DNA of 64,000 bases from DASTHG01 sp035491895 (GTDB lineage Bacteria; Gemmatimonadota; Gemmatimonadetes; Gemmatimonadales; GWC2-71-9), in the NCBI GenBank assembly GCA_035491895.1, contig DATJJY010000016.1, forward strand, positions 35,497 through 99,496, in the 5' to 3' direction. The notes beneath the pieces are model-generated. The model did no database searches. It saw only the letters and a list, made by a program, of their open reading frames with translations, and had not been told where the DNA came from. A program made the position numbers and the translations under genes. Shown here in pieces: positions 8,848 to 17,081 of the stretch. Numbering within the stretch: the first letter of the stretch is position 1; the number at the start of each line of letters is the position of its first letter.

Positions 8848-9518
8848 AGCGATCCCTGGATCTGCTGGTACACCAGAGCAGGATCGGCCGCGCGCGTAAT
8901 CGGCCGTCCGACGACGAGATGCGTCGCCCCGAGGCCGATCGCCTCCCGTGGCGTGATCGTCCGAGCCTGATCGTCCGAGGGATCTCCCGACAGCCGGATC
9001 CCAGGCACCACGATCCACGGGTCGCCCCCCAATGCCGTCCTGACGATGCCGATCTCCCGTCCCCCCGTCACGACCCCACGCAATCCGGCCTCCAGGGCGA
9101 TGCGCGCCAGCCGTTCGCTCTCGAATCCCACGTCCGGGACGCCCCGACCGACGATTTGCTCCACATCCGCGGATGTGTGGGACGTCAGCACCGTAACGCC
9201 GACGAGGGGAAGATCGCCCGCCGCCTGGACAGCTGCCACGAGCATGTCGTGCCCGCCGAGGCAGTGGACTGTCGCCATACCGATCCCCAGCTCGCGCGCC
9301 GCAGCGACCGCCCGCGCCACCGTGCTCGGAATGTCGTGCCACTTGAGATCGAGGAACACGCGGATGTTGCGCGTCGTGAACTCCCGCACCAGCGCCGGCC
9401 CTTCACGCACGAACAGGGCGGACCCGAGTTTCGCCCAACGCAACGCCGGGAGCCGGTCGGCGAGGGCGAGCGCCTCCCGGCCGCTCGGCAGATCGAAGGC
9501 CACGATCAGCTCAGCCAC
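8844..9518 (-). CDS. pyrF: Orotidine 5'-phosphate decarboxylase
   Basis: Last step of UMP synthesis (OMP to UMP). In 224 residues: AELIVAFDLPSG at the N-terminus, the catalytic signature FLDLKWHDIPST (Asp/Lys/Asp tetrad), and VVPGIRLSGDPSDDQ plus THLVVGRPIT at the phosphate site. The GTG at 9518 is chosen from homology; it overlaps the pyrD stop by 8 bp. Upstream in-frame translation to an ATG is pyrD shadow. Confidence 0.96.
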   Translation of the reverse strand: MAELIVAFDLPSGREALALADRLPALRWAKLGSALFVREGPALVREFTTRNIRVFLDLKWHDIPSTVARAVAAARELGIGMATVHCLGGHDMLVAAVQAAGDLPLVGVTVLTSHTSADVEQIVGRGVPDVGFESERLARIALEAGLRGVVTGGREIGIVRTALGGDPWIVVPGIRLSGDPSDDQARTITPREAIGLGATHLVVGRPITRAADPALVYQQIQGSL

Positions 9519-10350
9519 GCGCCAGCTCTCGCGCGATGCGTCCGGGGACTCTGGGATCGGCGAGCGCCGCCGTCCCGACCGCGACCAGCGCAGCACCGGC
9601 ACTCAGGTACTCGCGCGCGTCCCGTGCGGTGCAGACGCCCCCGACGCCGATGACCGGCAGGTCGAGCCGCTCGCGAACGCGCCGCGTGGCGAGGACGCCG
9701 ATGGGGAGCAGAGCCCGACCACTCACGCCGCCGAACCCGTTGCCGAGACGGCCTGCGAGCGTCCCGGGCATGGTGTTCACGAGACTCACCGCGTCTGCCC
9801 CCTCTTGTTGCACGACGCGAGCCATCGCGGCGATGTCCGGGAGCGCGGGAGAAAGCTTGATCACGAGTGGCTTCGTCGTCCGCCGCCGGCAGCGCTGCAC
9901 CAGCACCCCGAGCGAGCCCGCGTCGGCGCCGAACTCGAGACCGCCGGCCGAGGTGTTGGGACAGGAGGCGTTGACTTCGAACGCCGCGATCACCGCCGCT
10001 CCATTCAACCGATCCAACACGAGCTCATAGTCTTCAATGGTCGCCCCGGCCACGTTGACGAGCACCCGCGCGCGCGACAATCGGCCCTCGAGCCACGGGA
10101 GATCGTGCGTGGCGACCGCTTCGACGCCGGGGTTGGCGAGTCCGACGGCGTTGAGCATGCCGCCCGCAAATTCGGCCACGCGCGGCCCGGGGTGTCCACG
10201 GCGCGGCAGCGGAGTCACCGCCTTGGTGACGATTCCGCCGAGTGCATCGAGATCGATGACGCCCGCGACTTCTCTCCCGAATCCGGCCGTGCCGGCCGCG
10301 AGCAGCACCGGGTTCTGGAATCGGATGCCACAGAGCTCGATCGCTATCAG
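9511..10350 (-). CDS. pyrD: Dihydroorotate dehydrogenase, class 1B catalytic subunit; probable CTG start
   Basis: Oxidises dihydroorotate to orotate. NASCPNTSAGGLEFG holds the catalytic Cys of class 1 enzymes, and PVIGVGGVCTARDAREYLSAGA binds the FMN phosphate. The first GTG (10308) would delete the conserved opening strand; the frame upstream reads IAIELCGIRFQNPV, exactly the family N-terminus. No ATG, GTG or TTG precedes it. CTG at 10350 overlaps the upstream stop as CTGA, the same NTGA junction used through this window, so CTG is my choice. The electron-transfer subunit gene pyrK is not in the window. Confidence 0.9.
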   Translation of the reverse strand: MIAIELCGIRFQNPVLLAAGTAGFGREVAGVIDLDALGGIVTKAVTPLPRRGHPGPRVAEFAGGMLNAVGLANPGVEAVATHDLPWLEGRLSRARVLVNVAGATIEDYELVLDRLNGAAVIAAFEVNASCPNTSAGGLEFGADAGSLGVLVQRCRRRTTKPLVIKLSPALPDIAAMARVVQQEGADAVSLVNTMPGTLAGRLGNGFGGVSGRALLPIGVLATRRVRERLDLPVIGVGGVCTARDAREYLSAGAALVAVGTAALADPRVPGRIARELARG

Positions 10351-11843
10351 GGCCGGTCGTCCGGTCGTTGGCCCGGCTTCTCACCCGGCCGCCGCACCGG
10401 AGTGGGACGTTGGTTCGGAGCGGGCGGCCGCAGTGTGCTGCGGCCGACGACGGCCGCCTCGAGTTCGGGCCCACGAGGCCCGGTGCGCGGCGGCTCGACG
10501 GCGAGTACGGAGAAGCCGGCGATCGCACTGCGCGAGCGACTGACGCCGAGGGCGATGGCGAGCGAATCCTCCATCGCCTGATACGCGGGACTCGCGAGAC
10601 CGTGGAACGCCTGCGTGTAGGGCGACTCGGCGTATCGTGCCTGCAGCGCCCCGTCGACGGAGTCGAGGACTTCGGGGCGCAGCTGACCGGCGGCGATCAG
10701 CGCCTTGGGCGCGAACAGCGACGTCGGGTGGGTCGCGGCGAACCGGAGAAACAATCCCGCCGCGAGCGCCGGGGCCGCGAGCGAATCCCGCGCCAGCTCG
10801 GCGTCCCGGAATGCCTTCACCTCAGTCGTGTCTTCCCGCTGGACCGCCCGAATCTCGGCCTGCAGCGCACGGGCCTCGCCGACGGCGTACCCGGCCTCCG
10901 CCAGGTCGGCGAGATCGGCGGACACCGAGTCCAAGTCCGCCATGGTGCGCGACTGCGCGAGATGCACGAGCTCGGCGCGCACTCGGGCACGTGCGGCTTC
11001 GACCGAATCGGGGACCAACGCCTGGGCGGCGGCGTAGCGCGCGAGGGCGCGGTCGAACACGCGGGCGGCGCGCAACCGGTCGCCGTCAGCGATGAGGAGA
11101 CGGGCGCGCGGCGCGGCACGCAGCTTCCCGCGCGCGAGCAGGCGGTCGAGCGCGTCGGCGGCCGTCACCGGCCCGGCGGACTGCGACACGGTCTCCAGGG
11201 CATCGGTCCACCGCGTCTCGTCATTGTCGCGGCGCGCGACGCTGTCGACCAACGCTACCGCTGCACCCGGCCGGCCCACCGCCGCCAGGGCTACGACGCG
11301 GGCCGTCGCCGCTTCGGGTCGCGTCGATGCCGCGAGGCGGCGTTCCGCCAGGGCGTGGTCTCCGCTCTGCTCCGCCGCGAGACCGGCGATGTACGCCGCG
11401 GTCGAGCGCCGTCCCGCATCGTGTGACTCGAGCACCGGCGTGAGATACCGCTCCGCATCGGCGATGCTTCCCTGCTTCACAGCGCAGGTGGCGGCGGCGA
11501 GGTTCGCCCGCTCCCGTAAGGCGTCGTCGGTCACGGTGGCGATGGCGCGGTTCAGCGGGGCGAACGCGGCGTCGCAGGTGCCGCTCCTCGCCAGCCCCTC
11601 GCCCTGAAGCACGAGAGCATCATCCGCCCAACGACTGTGCGGATGGTGGACGAGCACTGTCTCGGCCTTGGCGGCCGCACGTCCCCAGTTGAGCCGCGCC
11701 TCGGCGACCATGCCCCGCTCCTCGAATTGGCGGGCGTCCTTCGCGAGGCGGTTGGCGCTCCACAGACCGTTGTAGTAAGCGCAGCCGGCGAGGAGAAGGG
11801 CCACGAGCGACCACGCCGCGGCGCCGTTCGCCGGACGGCTCAC
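10347..11843 (-). CDS. TPR-type outer-membrane lipoprotein
   Basis: 498 residues. The lipoprotein signal LVALLLAGC has its lipid Cys at 21, followed by AYYNGLWSANRLAKDA. The body is an array of Ala-rich helical hairpins resembling tetratricopeptide repeats (for example DALVLQGEGLARSGTCDAAF), and the tail from about 450 is rich in Pro and Arg. Proteins of this kind scaffold envelope complexes; the partner is unknown. The GTG start overlaps the amidase stop (GTGA), which may link it to cell-wall turnover. Confidence 0.85.
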   Translation of the reverse strand: MSRPANGAAAWSLVALLLAGCAYYNGLWSANRLAKDARQFEERGMVAEARLNWGRAAAKAETVLVHHPHSRWADDALVLQGEGLARSGTCDAAFAPLNRAIATVTDDALRERANLAAATCAVKQGSIADAERYLTPVLESHDAGRRSTAAYIAGLAAEQSGDHALAERRLAASTRPEAATARVVALAAVGRPGAAVALVDSVARRDNDETRWTDALETVSQSAGPVTAADALDRLLARGKLRAAPRARLLIADGDRLRAARVFDRALARYAAAQALVPDSVEAARARVRAELVHLAQSRTMADLDSVSADLADLAEAGYAVGEARALQAEIRAVQREDTTEVKAFRDAELARDSLAAPALAAGLFLRFAATHPTSLFAPKALIAAGQLRPEVLDSVDGALQARYAESPYTQAFHGLASPAYQAMEDSLAIALGVSRSRSAIAGFSVLAVEPPRTGPRGPELEAAVVGRSTLRPPAPNQRPTPVRRPGEKPGQRPDDRP

Positions 11844-13153
11844 GGCGCTCCGCCGATCGCCACTTTCCGCTCGAATTCCAGCAGGTAGCCGACGATCCCG
11901 TCGGCGATCGCGCTCGAGATCTTGCGTTGCCCGGCGCTAGAGGCCAGGAACGCGCCGTCGGCCTTGTTGGTGGAGAACCCGGTCTCGACGAGAATCGCCG
12001 GCCGGCGCGCACTGTTCAGGACGTAGAAGCCGGCCTGCTGCACGCCGCGGTCCTCACCGGGATGGATGCGCGCGACCTTCGACTGGACCAGCTCCGCGAG
12101 CCGCGCCGATTCCCGCAGGTATTCGTTCTGCTGCAGGTCCTTGAGGATCGTCGCCAGGCCGCCTTCAACGGCCTGGGCGTCCAGTGACTCGAAGCGGATG
12201 GCATCGTTCTCCATCCGCGCCACGCGCCGCTGGTCCTCGGTCTTGGCATCGGACAGGAAGTACGTCTCCACGCCGCTCGCGACCGTGCTGCGCCGCCCGT
12301 CCGGCATCGAGTTGACGTGCACGCTGACGAACAGGTCGCAGTCGTCGTGACAGTACCCGGCGCGATCGTGCAGGTCGATCAGCGTATCGCCGCTGCGGGT
12401 GAGCGAGGCGACGATACCCCGGCTCGCCAGCTCGTCGCGCAGCAGCTTCCCGATCGACAGGTTCACGTCCTTCTCCGTCATCCTGTTCGGGAAGTACCGC
12501 CCCGGATTCCCGGGATCACGGCCGCCGTGGCCCGGATCGATCACGACTTTGTGCCGGTGCCGCAGACCGGTGATCGGGTTGGGCTTTGCGCGCACCGGAG
12601 TGACGACGGGCGCCGTTGCGGCAGGCGGAGCCCCCGGAGGCGGGCTGACGGATGTCGCCGCGGAGGATGTGCCCGCTGGCGAGTCGGCCGGTTGACGCGT
12701 CGTGGGAACGGGCGGTTGTGGCGCCGGTGAATCCGCGCCGGCGACGGCCAGCGCGGCCGTGGGGGAGGCCGTTTCCGACAAGCGACCGCTCACAGGATCC
12801 CAGCGGAACCTGCCCGCGAATACCGTCGGCACACAATCGGTGAACCAGGCGAGCGGGAGGAAGAGGGTGTCGCGGGCGACGTACGACTCGTCCACCAGCT
12901 GGCACATCCGTGTCCCGATGCGGGCGTACGGCGAGCCGAATGCGAACACGAAGCCGGCGCCGTACAGGACGACCGTCGCCCGACCACCTTCGACCACGAC
13001 CGCCAGATCGAGCGGGCCTGTCACGAGCGGCGCCGCCACGGCAGCCCCGTGCTCGTGACTGATTGGGACGCTGGCGTCGCCGCGCGGCGTCGTGATGCGC
13101 ACCGAGTCGCCGAGCGCCAGCGCCTGCAGGGCGATCGAGAATTGCAAGATCAT
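11840..13153 (-). CDS. N-acetylmuramoyl-L-alanine amidase (Amidase_3)
   Basis: Cleaves the bond between MurNAc and the stem peptide in the periplasm. An N-terminal domain (about 1-125) is followed by a Pro/Ala linker (130-195) and the zinc amidase domain. Motifs: VIDPGHGGRDPG (His209), a ligand Glu after TEKDVNLS, FVSVHVNS, and VETGFSTNKADG near the C-terminus. The N-terminus, MILQFSIALQALALG, acts as a short export signal or membrane anchor. Start overlaps the smpB stop (ATGA). Confidence 0.94.
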   Translation of the reverse strand: MILQFSIALQALALGDSVRITTPRGDASVPISHEHGAAVAAPLVTGPLDLAVVVEGGRATVVLYGAGFVFAFGSPYARIGTRMCQLVDESYVARDTLFLPLAWFTDCVPTVFAGRFRWDPVSGRLSETASPTAALAVAGADSPAPQPPVPTTRQPADSPAGTSSAATSVSPPPGAPPAATAPVVTPVRAKPNPITGLRHRHKVVIDPGHGGRDPGNPGRYFPNRMTEKDVNLSIGKLLRDELASRGIVASLTRSGDTLIDLHDRAGYCHDDCDLFVSVHVNSMPDGRRSTVASGVETYFLSDAKTEDQRRVARMENDAIRFESLDAQAVEGGLATILKDLQQNEYLRESARLAELVQSKVARIHPGEDRGVQQAGFYVLNSARRPAILVETGFSTNKADGAFLASSAGQRKISSAIADGIVGYLLEFERKVAIGGAP

Positions 13154-13605
13154 GCGCGGCGCGCCCGGAATTCCCGGGCGACCTCCCGTTCGGTAGCGCG
13201 CCGCTTCAGGTCTTCGCGTTTGTCGTGCAGCTTCTTGGCCCGGGCGAGCGCGATCGCCACCTTCGCGACGCGACCCTTGAAGTACAGCTCGAGCGGGATC
13301 AGTGTGAGGCCCTTCTGCGTGGTGCCGCCGATCAGCTTGCGAATCTCGGCCTTGTGCAGCAGCAGCTTGCGAGAGCGGGTGGGTGGCGGGTTGTTGTAGC
13401 TGCCCTGCGCATAAGGGGAGATCGACAGCCCTTCGAGCCAGACCTCTCCTCGTTGCACGTGCGCGTAGGCTTCACCCAGACTGGCCTTCCCTTCCCGCAG
13501 CGACTTGACCTCGGTGCCGGTGAGCACCAGCCCCGCCTCCCATGTTTCCAGAAGGTGGTAGTCGTGTCGGGCGCGCGGGTTACGCGCGATGGAGGTCTTG
13601 TTCAA
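13150..13605 (-). CDS. smpB: SsrA-binding protein SmpB
   Basis: Brings tmRNA to stalled ribosomes. Of 151 residues, NPRARHDYHLLETWEAGLVL, GTEVKSLREGKA and the basic C-terminal tail (KKLHDKREDLKRRATEREV) are hallmark features. The TTG start at 13605 fits the family N-terminus and lies about 5 bases from the start predicted from the promoter at 13617-13645. Heads the smpB-amidase-TPR-pyrD-pyrF run. The ssrA gene itself is not seen here. Confidence 0.96.
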   Translation of the reverse strand: MNKTSIARNPRARHDYHLLETWEAGLVLTGTEVKSLREGKASLGEAYAHVQRGEVWLEGLSISPYAQGSYNNPPPTRSRKLLLHKAEIRKLIGGTTQKGLTLIPLELYFKGRVAKVAIALARAKKLHDKREDLKRRATEREVAREFRARRA

Positions 13606-13616
13606 GTCACCCGGTC

Positions 13617-13645
13617 AAGATAGGAACGTGGCCGTAGAGGGTCAA
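13617..13645 (-). promoter_or_regulatory. Promoter of the smpB operon
   Basis: Minus strand: -35 TTGACC (13640-13645), a 17-bp spacer and -10 TATCTT (13617-13622). The predicted start near 13610 leaves almost no leader before the TTG at 13605. Confidence 0.55.
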
Positions 13646-13653
13646 GCCAAGCA

Positions 13654-13683
13654 TTGACTTAGAGTTATACCGATATCTATACT
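13654..13683 (+). promoter_or_regulatory. Promoter of tRNA-Leu
   Basis: Plus strand: -35 TTGACT (13654-13659), an 18-bp AT-rich spacer and -10 TATACT (13678-13683). The predicted start near 13690 is about 8 bases before the mature tRNA. It sits back to back with the smpB promoter. Confidence 0.75.
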
Positions 13684-13697
13684 TCGCGTTCCAAATC

Positions 13698-13782
<85 letters not shown>

Positions 13783-13788
13783 GCAGCT

Positions 13789-14058
13789 TCAATATCGTGT
13801 CAACCGGGGATCGACCTCCACCGCCCACGCATCGATCCCTCCCCGCGCACTTCGCACCTGCGAAAACCCCGCCGCTCGCAGCAGCTCCACCACGTGGCGG
13901 GAGCGCGTGCCCCAGTGGCGATAGACGAGCACCGCCACGTGCCCGTCGAGCTCGCGCAGCCGGCCGGGAAGATCGCGCAACGGGAGTAGCGAATCAGCTC
14001 GTCGTGGGACAGCATCGCGGTTCACGCGAAGTATCACCGGCCTGCCCCGCCCGTTCAA
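13789..14058 (-). CDS. Degenerate rhodanese-like protein without the active-site cysteine
   Basis: 89 residues. The C-terminal two thirds match a rhodanese domain: SLLPLRDLPGRLREL, the active-site loop, LLRAAGFSQVRSARGGIDAW and the VDPRLTRY ending. The loop reads YRHWGTRS where active enzymes have Y-C-x-x-G-x-R-S, so Cys is Arg47 (codon CGC, one transition from TGC). The N-terminal substrate strand (LDVR) is also degraded to LRVNRD. It starts with TTG in a TTGA overlap with the outer-membrane gene. It may be a regulatory or decaying domain. Confidence 0.75.
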   Translation of the reverse strand: MNGRGRPVILRVNRDAVPRRADSLLPLRDLPGRLRELDGHVAVLVYRHWGTRSRHVVELLRAAGFSQVRSARGGIDAWAVEVDPRLTRY

Positions 14059-15095
14059 TGGGTCACGGGATTCCCGAGCTTCGGTGACAGACTCGCGCCG
14101 AGCTGCACGGCAAAGACGTTCTCACTCGAGCTGCGCTGCAGCCACAGGACGCGCGCATTGACATTCCACATAACGCGGCCGCTGAAGATGTCGGCGCCGA
14201 GACCGGCGTGGAGCCCCTGTGCGGTACCGCGATCGGGGCCCTGCGACGGAAATCCGGCGATCAGCGGTCCGACCTCGCCATAGAAGCGGCCCCAGCCGGG
14301 ACGGAGGCTCGGCTCGTAGGCTGGCGCGAACAGCACCGCGTTCGGCTGGCATCCCGGGTTGGTACACGACCCCGTCACCTCGAGTGGGGCGTAATCGATT
14401 TCGAGTCCCACGCTACCCGCTTTCTTCGTATCGCGGCGGAAGCGCACGCCGGCGAGCGGCGCCCGCGCCCGCAGCGGCCCGGACAAGGGGATCCACATCG
14501 CAACTGCCGGACCGAGTGTGCCCGAGAGCAGCTCCGTCTGTCGCACGGACCCGAACGCCACGGAGACGTTGGCCCGTCCTTCGAGTCCCTGGATGAAGCT
14601 GTTGGGGACCTGGAGGAACCTGCCCTCGACCGTGCCGACGATGTCGTTCCCGACCCCCACCCGGACGCCCAGCCCGAAGCCCAGGCCGAGCTGGCTCGTC
14701 GTCGTGACCGGCGTCGCGGCGTCGCAGGCGAAGAGCAGCGGGACCTGCGCTTCACTCACGCGAGCCAGGCCCAGCTCGGTCGACGCGAACGGCGCGAAGC
14801 CGCGGGCGCCGATCGGGTAGTAGCTCGAGTTCAACCCGAAAAACGTGACCTGGCGGGTGCAGCTGTTGTCCGACAGGTCGTTGTAGCGGAAGACGAGGAG
14901 CCCCGTCTCATCGTAGTCGCCGGTGAGCAGGGCGAGCGTGGCTCCGTAGCCGCCGTAGCTCGTCGCGACCGCGTTGCCGTTTTCGATGGAGATCGTCGAC
15001 ACGAGCGGACCGAAGCGGAGGCGGCGTTGTGCGGCCGCCGGCGTGGCGACGATGACGGCGGCCAGCAGCGCGAGACAGCATCGGGTATTGGTCAT
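14055..15095 (-). CDS. Outer-membrane beta-barrel-like protein
   Basis: 346 residues. The signal peptide (MTNTRCCLALLAAVIVATPA, cleavage after AAAQ) is followed by many short amphipathic strands rich in Gly, Tyr and Phe, such as LGLGFGLGVRVGVGNDIVG and GRVMWNVNARVLWL. It ends with a strand typical of barrels. The cysteines are paired in loops. No enzyme motif is seen. A barrel of 8-14 strands with unknown cargo is the best reading. ATG at 15095 is chosen at the signal peptide. Confidence 0.75.
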   Translation of the reverse strand: MTNTRCCLALLAAVIVATPAAAQRRLRFGPLVSTISIENGNAVATSYGGYGATLALLTGDYDETGLLVFRYNDLSDNSCTRQVTFFGLNSSYYPIGARGFAPFASTELGLARVSEAQVPLLFACDAATPVTTTSQLGLGFGLGVRVGVGNDIVGTVEGRFLQVPNSFIQGLEGRANVSVAFGSVRQTELLSGTLGPAVAMWIPLSGPLRARAPLAGVRFRRDTKKAGSVGLEIDYAPLEVTGSCTNPGCQPNAVLFAPAYEPSLRPGWGRFYGEVGPLIAGFPSQGPDRGTAQGLHAGLGADIFSGRVMWNVNARVLWLQRSSSENVFAVQLGASLSPKLGNPVTH

Positions 15096-15138
15096 GACGG
15101 TGATACCCGACGGGTTCCCGTCGCCGTCACGTGTAGAA

Positions 15139-15183
15139 GCACCGGAGCCGGGTACCGTGACCACGGTCACCCGGCTCCGGTGC
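15139..15183 (-). terminator. Long hairpin downstream of the membrane-protein gene
   Basis: A perfect 15-bp stem (15139-15153 with 15169-15183) encloses a second 5-bp stem (CCGTG/CACGG). It is 18 bp past the stop at 15202 and ahead of the outer-membrane gene, so it probably ends the upstream unit. Confidence 0.75.
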
Positions 15184-15201
15184 GATGCGATACGCGCGCG
15201 G

Positions 15202-15615
15202 CTATTTCACGAGCAATCCCACGACGATGCCCGCAACGTTCATCCGGATCAACCACGACCAGAATGTGGCGTTCAGGTACGGACGCAGCCTGTCGAACCA
15301 CACGCCGCTGCCGAGCGACGCCAGGGCGATCGTCGGCAGCCACAAAACCGTGGCGAATTCCATTCCAGCGAGGACGCCTCCGCCACTCACCCACAAGCTC
15401 ACCATGAAGCGGGCATACAGAAACGCGAACAACACCCCGAACAGCAGTGCCAGTACGGCCGACTTCACCATCATCGGGCCCATGTTGACCGGCTGGCCGG
15501 GAGGCGGCTTCGTCGCGTATTCATCCATCCCCTTCGTGAACAGCTTGCCCCACAGGAAATAATCGGCGAACCACGCCGCCAGTCCCGCGATCAGTCCCGC
15601 GAGCCACCAGCTCAT
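15202..15615 (-). CDS. Four-helix membrane protein of unknown function
   Basis: 137 residues. Four hydrophobic helices are visible: LAGLIAGLAAWFADYFLW, VKSAVLALLFGVLFAFLY, FATVLWLPTIALASLGSG and WLIRMNVAGIVVGLLV. The loop DEYATKPPPGQPVNMGPMMV lies between helices 1 and 2. The layout resembles small DUF1761/DUF1772-type integral proteins. No function can be read. Confidence 0.75.
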   Translation of the reverse strand: MSWWLAGLIAGLAAWFADYFLWGKLFTKGMDEYATKPPPGQPVNMGPMMVKSAVLALLFGVLFAFLYARFMVSLWVSGGGVLAGMEFATVLWLPTIALASLGSGVWFDRLRPYLNATFWSWLIRMNVAGIVVGLLVK

Positions 15616-15642
15616 ATCTCCCTCCGGTTGGAAGACGCTGCC

Positions 15643-17055
15643 TTACCCGCCTCCGCCGATACCGCGCACGCCGATGTCCGTCATGGCGCGCAGGTCGAGC
15701 ACTTCATCGAGCTCCTTCCCCTTGAGCACACCCTTCTCGAGCAGCAGCGCGCGCACCGAGAGATTTCGCTCCACCGCTTCCTTGGCAAGCTTCGCCGCAT
15801 CGGCGTAGCCGATCTTCGGCGCCAGCGCCGTCACCAGGGCGGGACTGCGATCGAGCCAGTAGGCGCACATCGCCTGGTCCGCCGTGATGCCGTCGATGCA
15901 GCGCTCCGCTAGCACGCGGCTGGCCGACGTGAGGATGGCGATCGTGAGAAACAGGTTCTGGGCGATCAGCGGCATCATCACGTTCAGCTCGAGCTGCCCC
16001 GCTTCCGCCGCTGCGGCGATCGTGACGTCGTTTCCGATCGCCTGGAAGCAGACCATGTTGACCATTTCTGCGATCGACGGATTGACCTTCCCCGGCATGA
16101 TGCTCGAGCCGGGCTGCACCGCCGGCAGCCGGATCTCCGCCAGCCCGGTCCGCGGCCCGGAGGCGAGCAGCCGGATGTCGCTCGCGATCTTCCCCAGGTC
16201 GACGGCGTAGGTGCGCAGCGCGCCGGACAAAGCCGTCGCGTCGCCCATCGACTGCATCAGCTGCACGCGATCCGCGCCCTCGCGCAGGTCGAGCCCCGTC
16301 AGGGCGCGCAGATGCTTGATCATGAGTCCCGGGTAGGCGGCCTCGGCGTTCAGGCCCGTCCCCACGGCGGTGCCGCCGATGCCAAGATCCCTCAAATCGT
16401 CGGCTGCGCGCGCGATCCGCTCCCGATTGCGCTGCACGGTGTGCCCGTACGCGGCGAACTCCTGGCCCAGCCGGATCGGCGTCGCGTCCTGCAAGTGTGT
16501 GCGACCGGATTTCAGCACCTCGTCGAATGCCGCCCCCTTCGCCGTCAGCGCCTGGCTCAGACGATCGAGCACCGGCAAGAGGCCCTGCACCAGGGCGAGC
16601 GCCCCGAGCCGGATCGCGGTCGGGATCACGTCGTTGGTGGATTGGGCCATGTTCACGTGATCGTTGGGGTGCACCGGAGCGTAGGACCCGCGCTTGCCGC
16701 CGAGCAGCTCGTTGGCCCGGTTCGCCAACACCTCGTTCGCGTTCATGTTGTGCGACGTGCCGGCGCCCGCCTGATAGGGATCGACGACGAACTGGTCGCG
16801 ATGCTGGCCGCCCAACACCTCATCGGCGGCCCGCACGATCGCGTCGGCGAGCTTCGCGTCGAGCCGTCCCGTTTCCCGGTGCGTGAGGGCGGCCGCCTTC
16901 TTGATCCACACCACGGCGTCGACGAAGACGGGCTGCGGAGCGAGCCCCGAGATGGGAAAGTTCTGCCGGGCCCGCTCCGTCTGGACGCCGTAGAGGGCGT
17001 CGGCGGGAACCGGCAGCTCACCCAGCGGATCGCGTTCCATGCGCATTGCGCTCAT
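15643..17055 (-). CDS. aspA: Aspartate ammonia-lyase (aspartase/fumarase superfamily)
   Basis: 470 residues. The superfamily signature GSSIMPGKVNP is at 317-326; other conserved blocks are GTSHNMNANEVLANRA, HPNDHVNMAQSTNDV and SGRTHLQDATP. After the signature the sequence reads EMVNMVCFQAIGND and AAEAGQLELNVMMP, which matches aspartase better than FumC (there GASGNFELNVFRP). It would release ammonia and fumarate from aspartate; fumarase remains possible. ATG at 17055; the longer frame upstream is shadow. Confidence 0.88.
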   Translation of the reverse strand: MSAMRMERDPLGELPVPADALYGVQTERARQNFPISGLAPQPVFVDAVVWIKKAAALTHRETGRLDAKLADAIVRAADEVLGGQHRDQFVVDPYQAGAGTSHNMNANEVLANRANELLGGKRGSYAPVHPNDHVNMAQSTNDVIPTAIRLGALALVQGLLPVLDRLSQALTAKGAAFDEVLKSGRTHLQDATPIRLGQEFAAYGHTVQRNRERIARAADDLRDLGIGGTAVGTGLNAEAAYPGLMIKHLRALTGLDLREGADRVQLMQSMGDATALSGALRTYAVDLGKIASDIRLLASGPRTGLAEIRLPAVQPGSSIMPGKVNPSIAEMVNMVCFQAIGNDVTIAAAAEAGQLELNVMMPLIAQNLFLTIAILTSASRVLAERCIDGITADQAMCAYWLDRSPALVTALAPKIGYADAAKLAKEAVERNLSVRALLLEKGVLKGKELDEVLDLRAMTDIGVRGIGGGG

Positions 17056-17081
17056 CGTCTCCGTCCCCTTCGAGGCCAATG

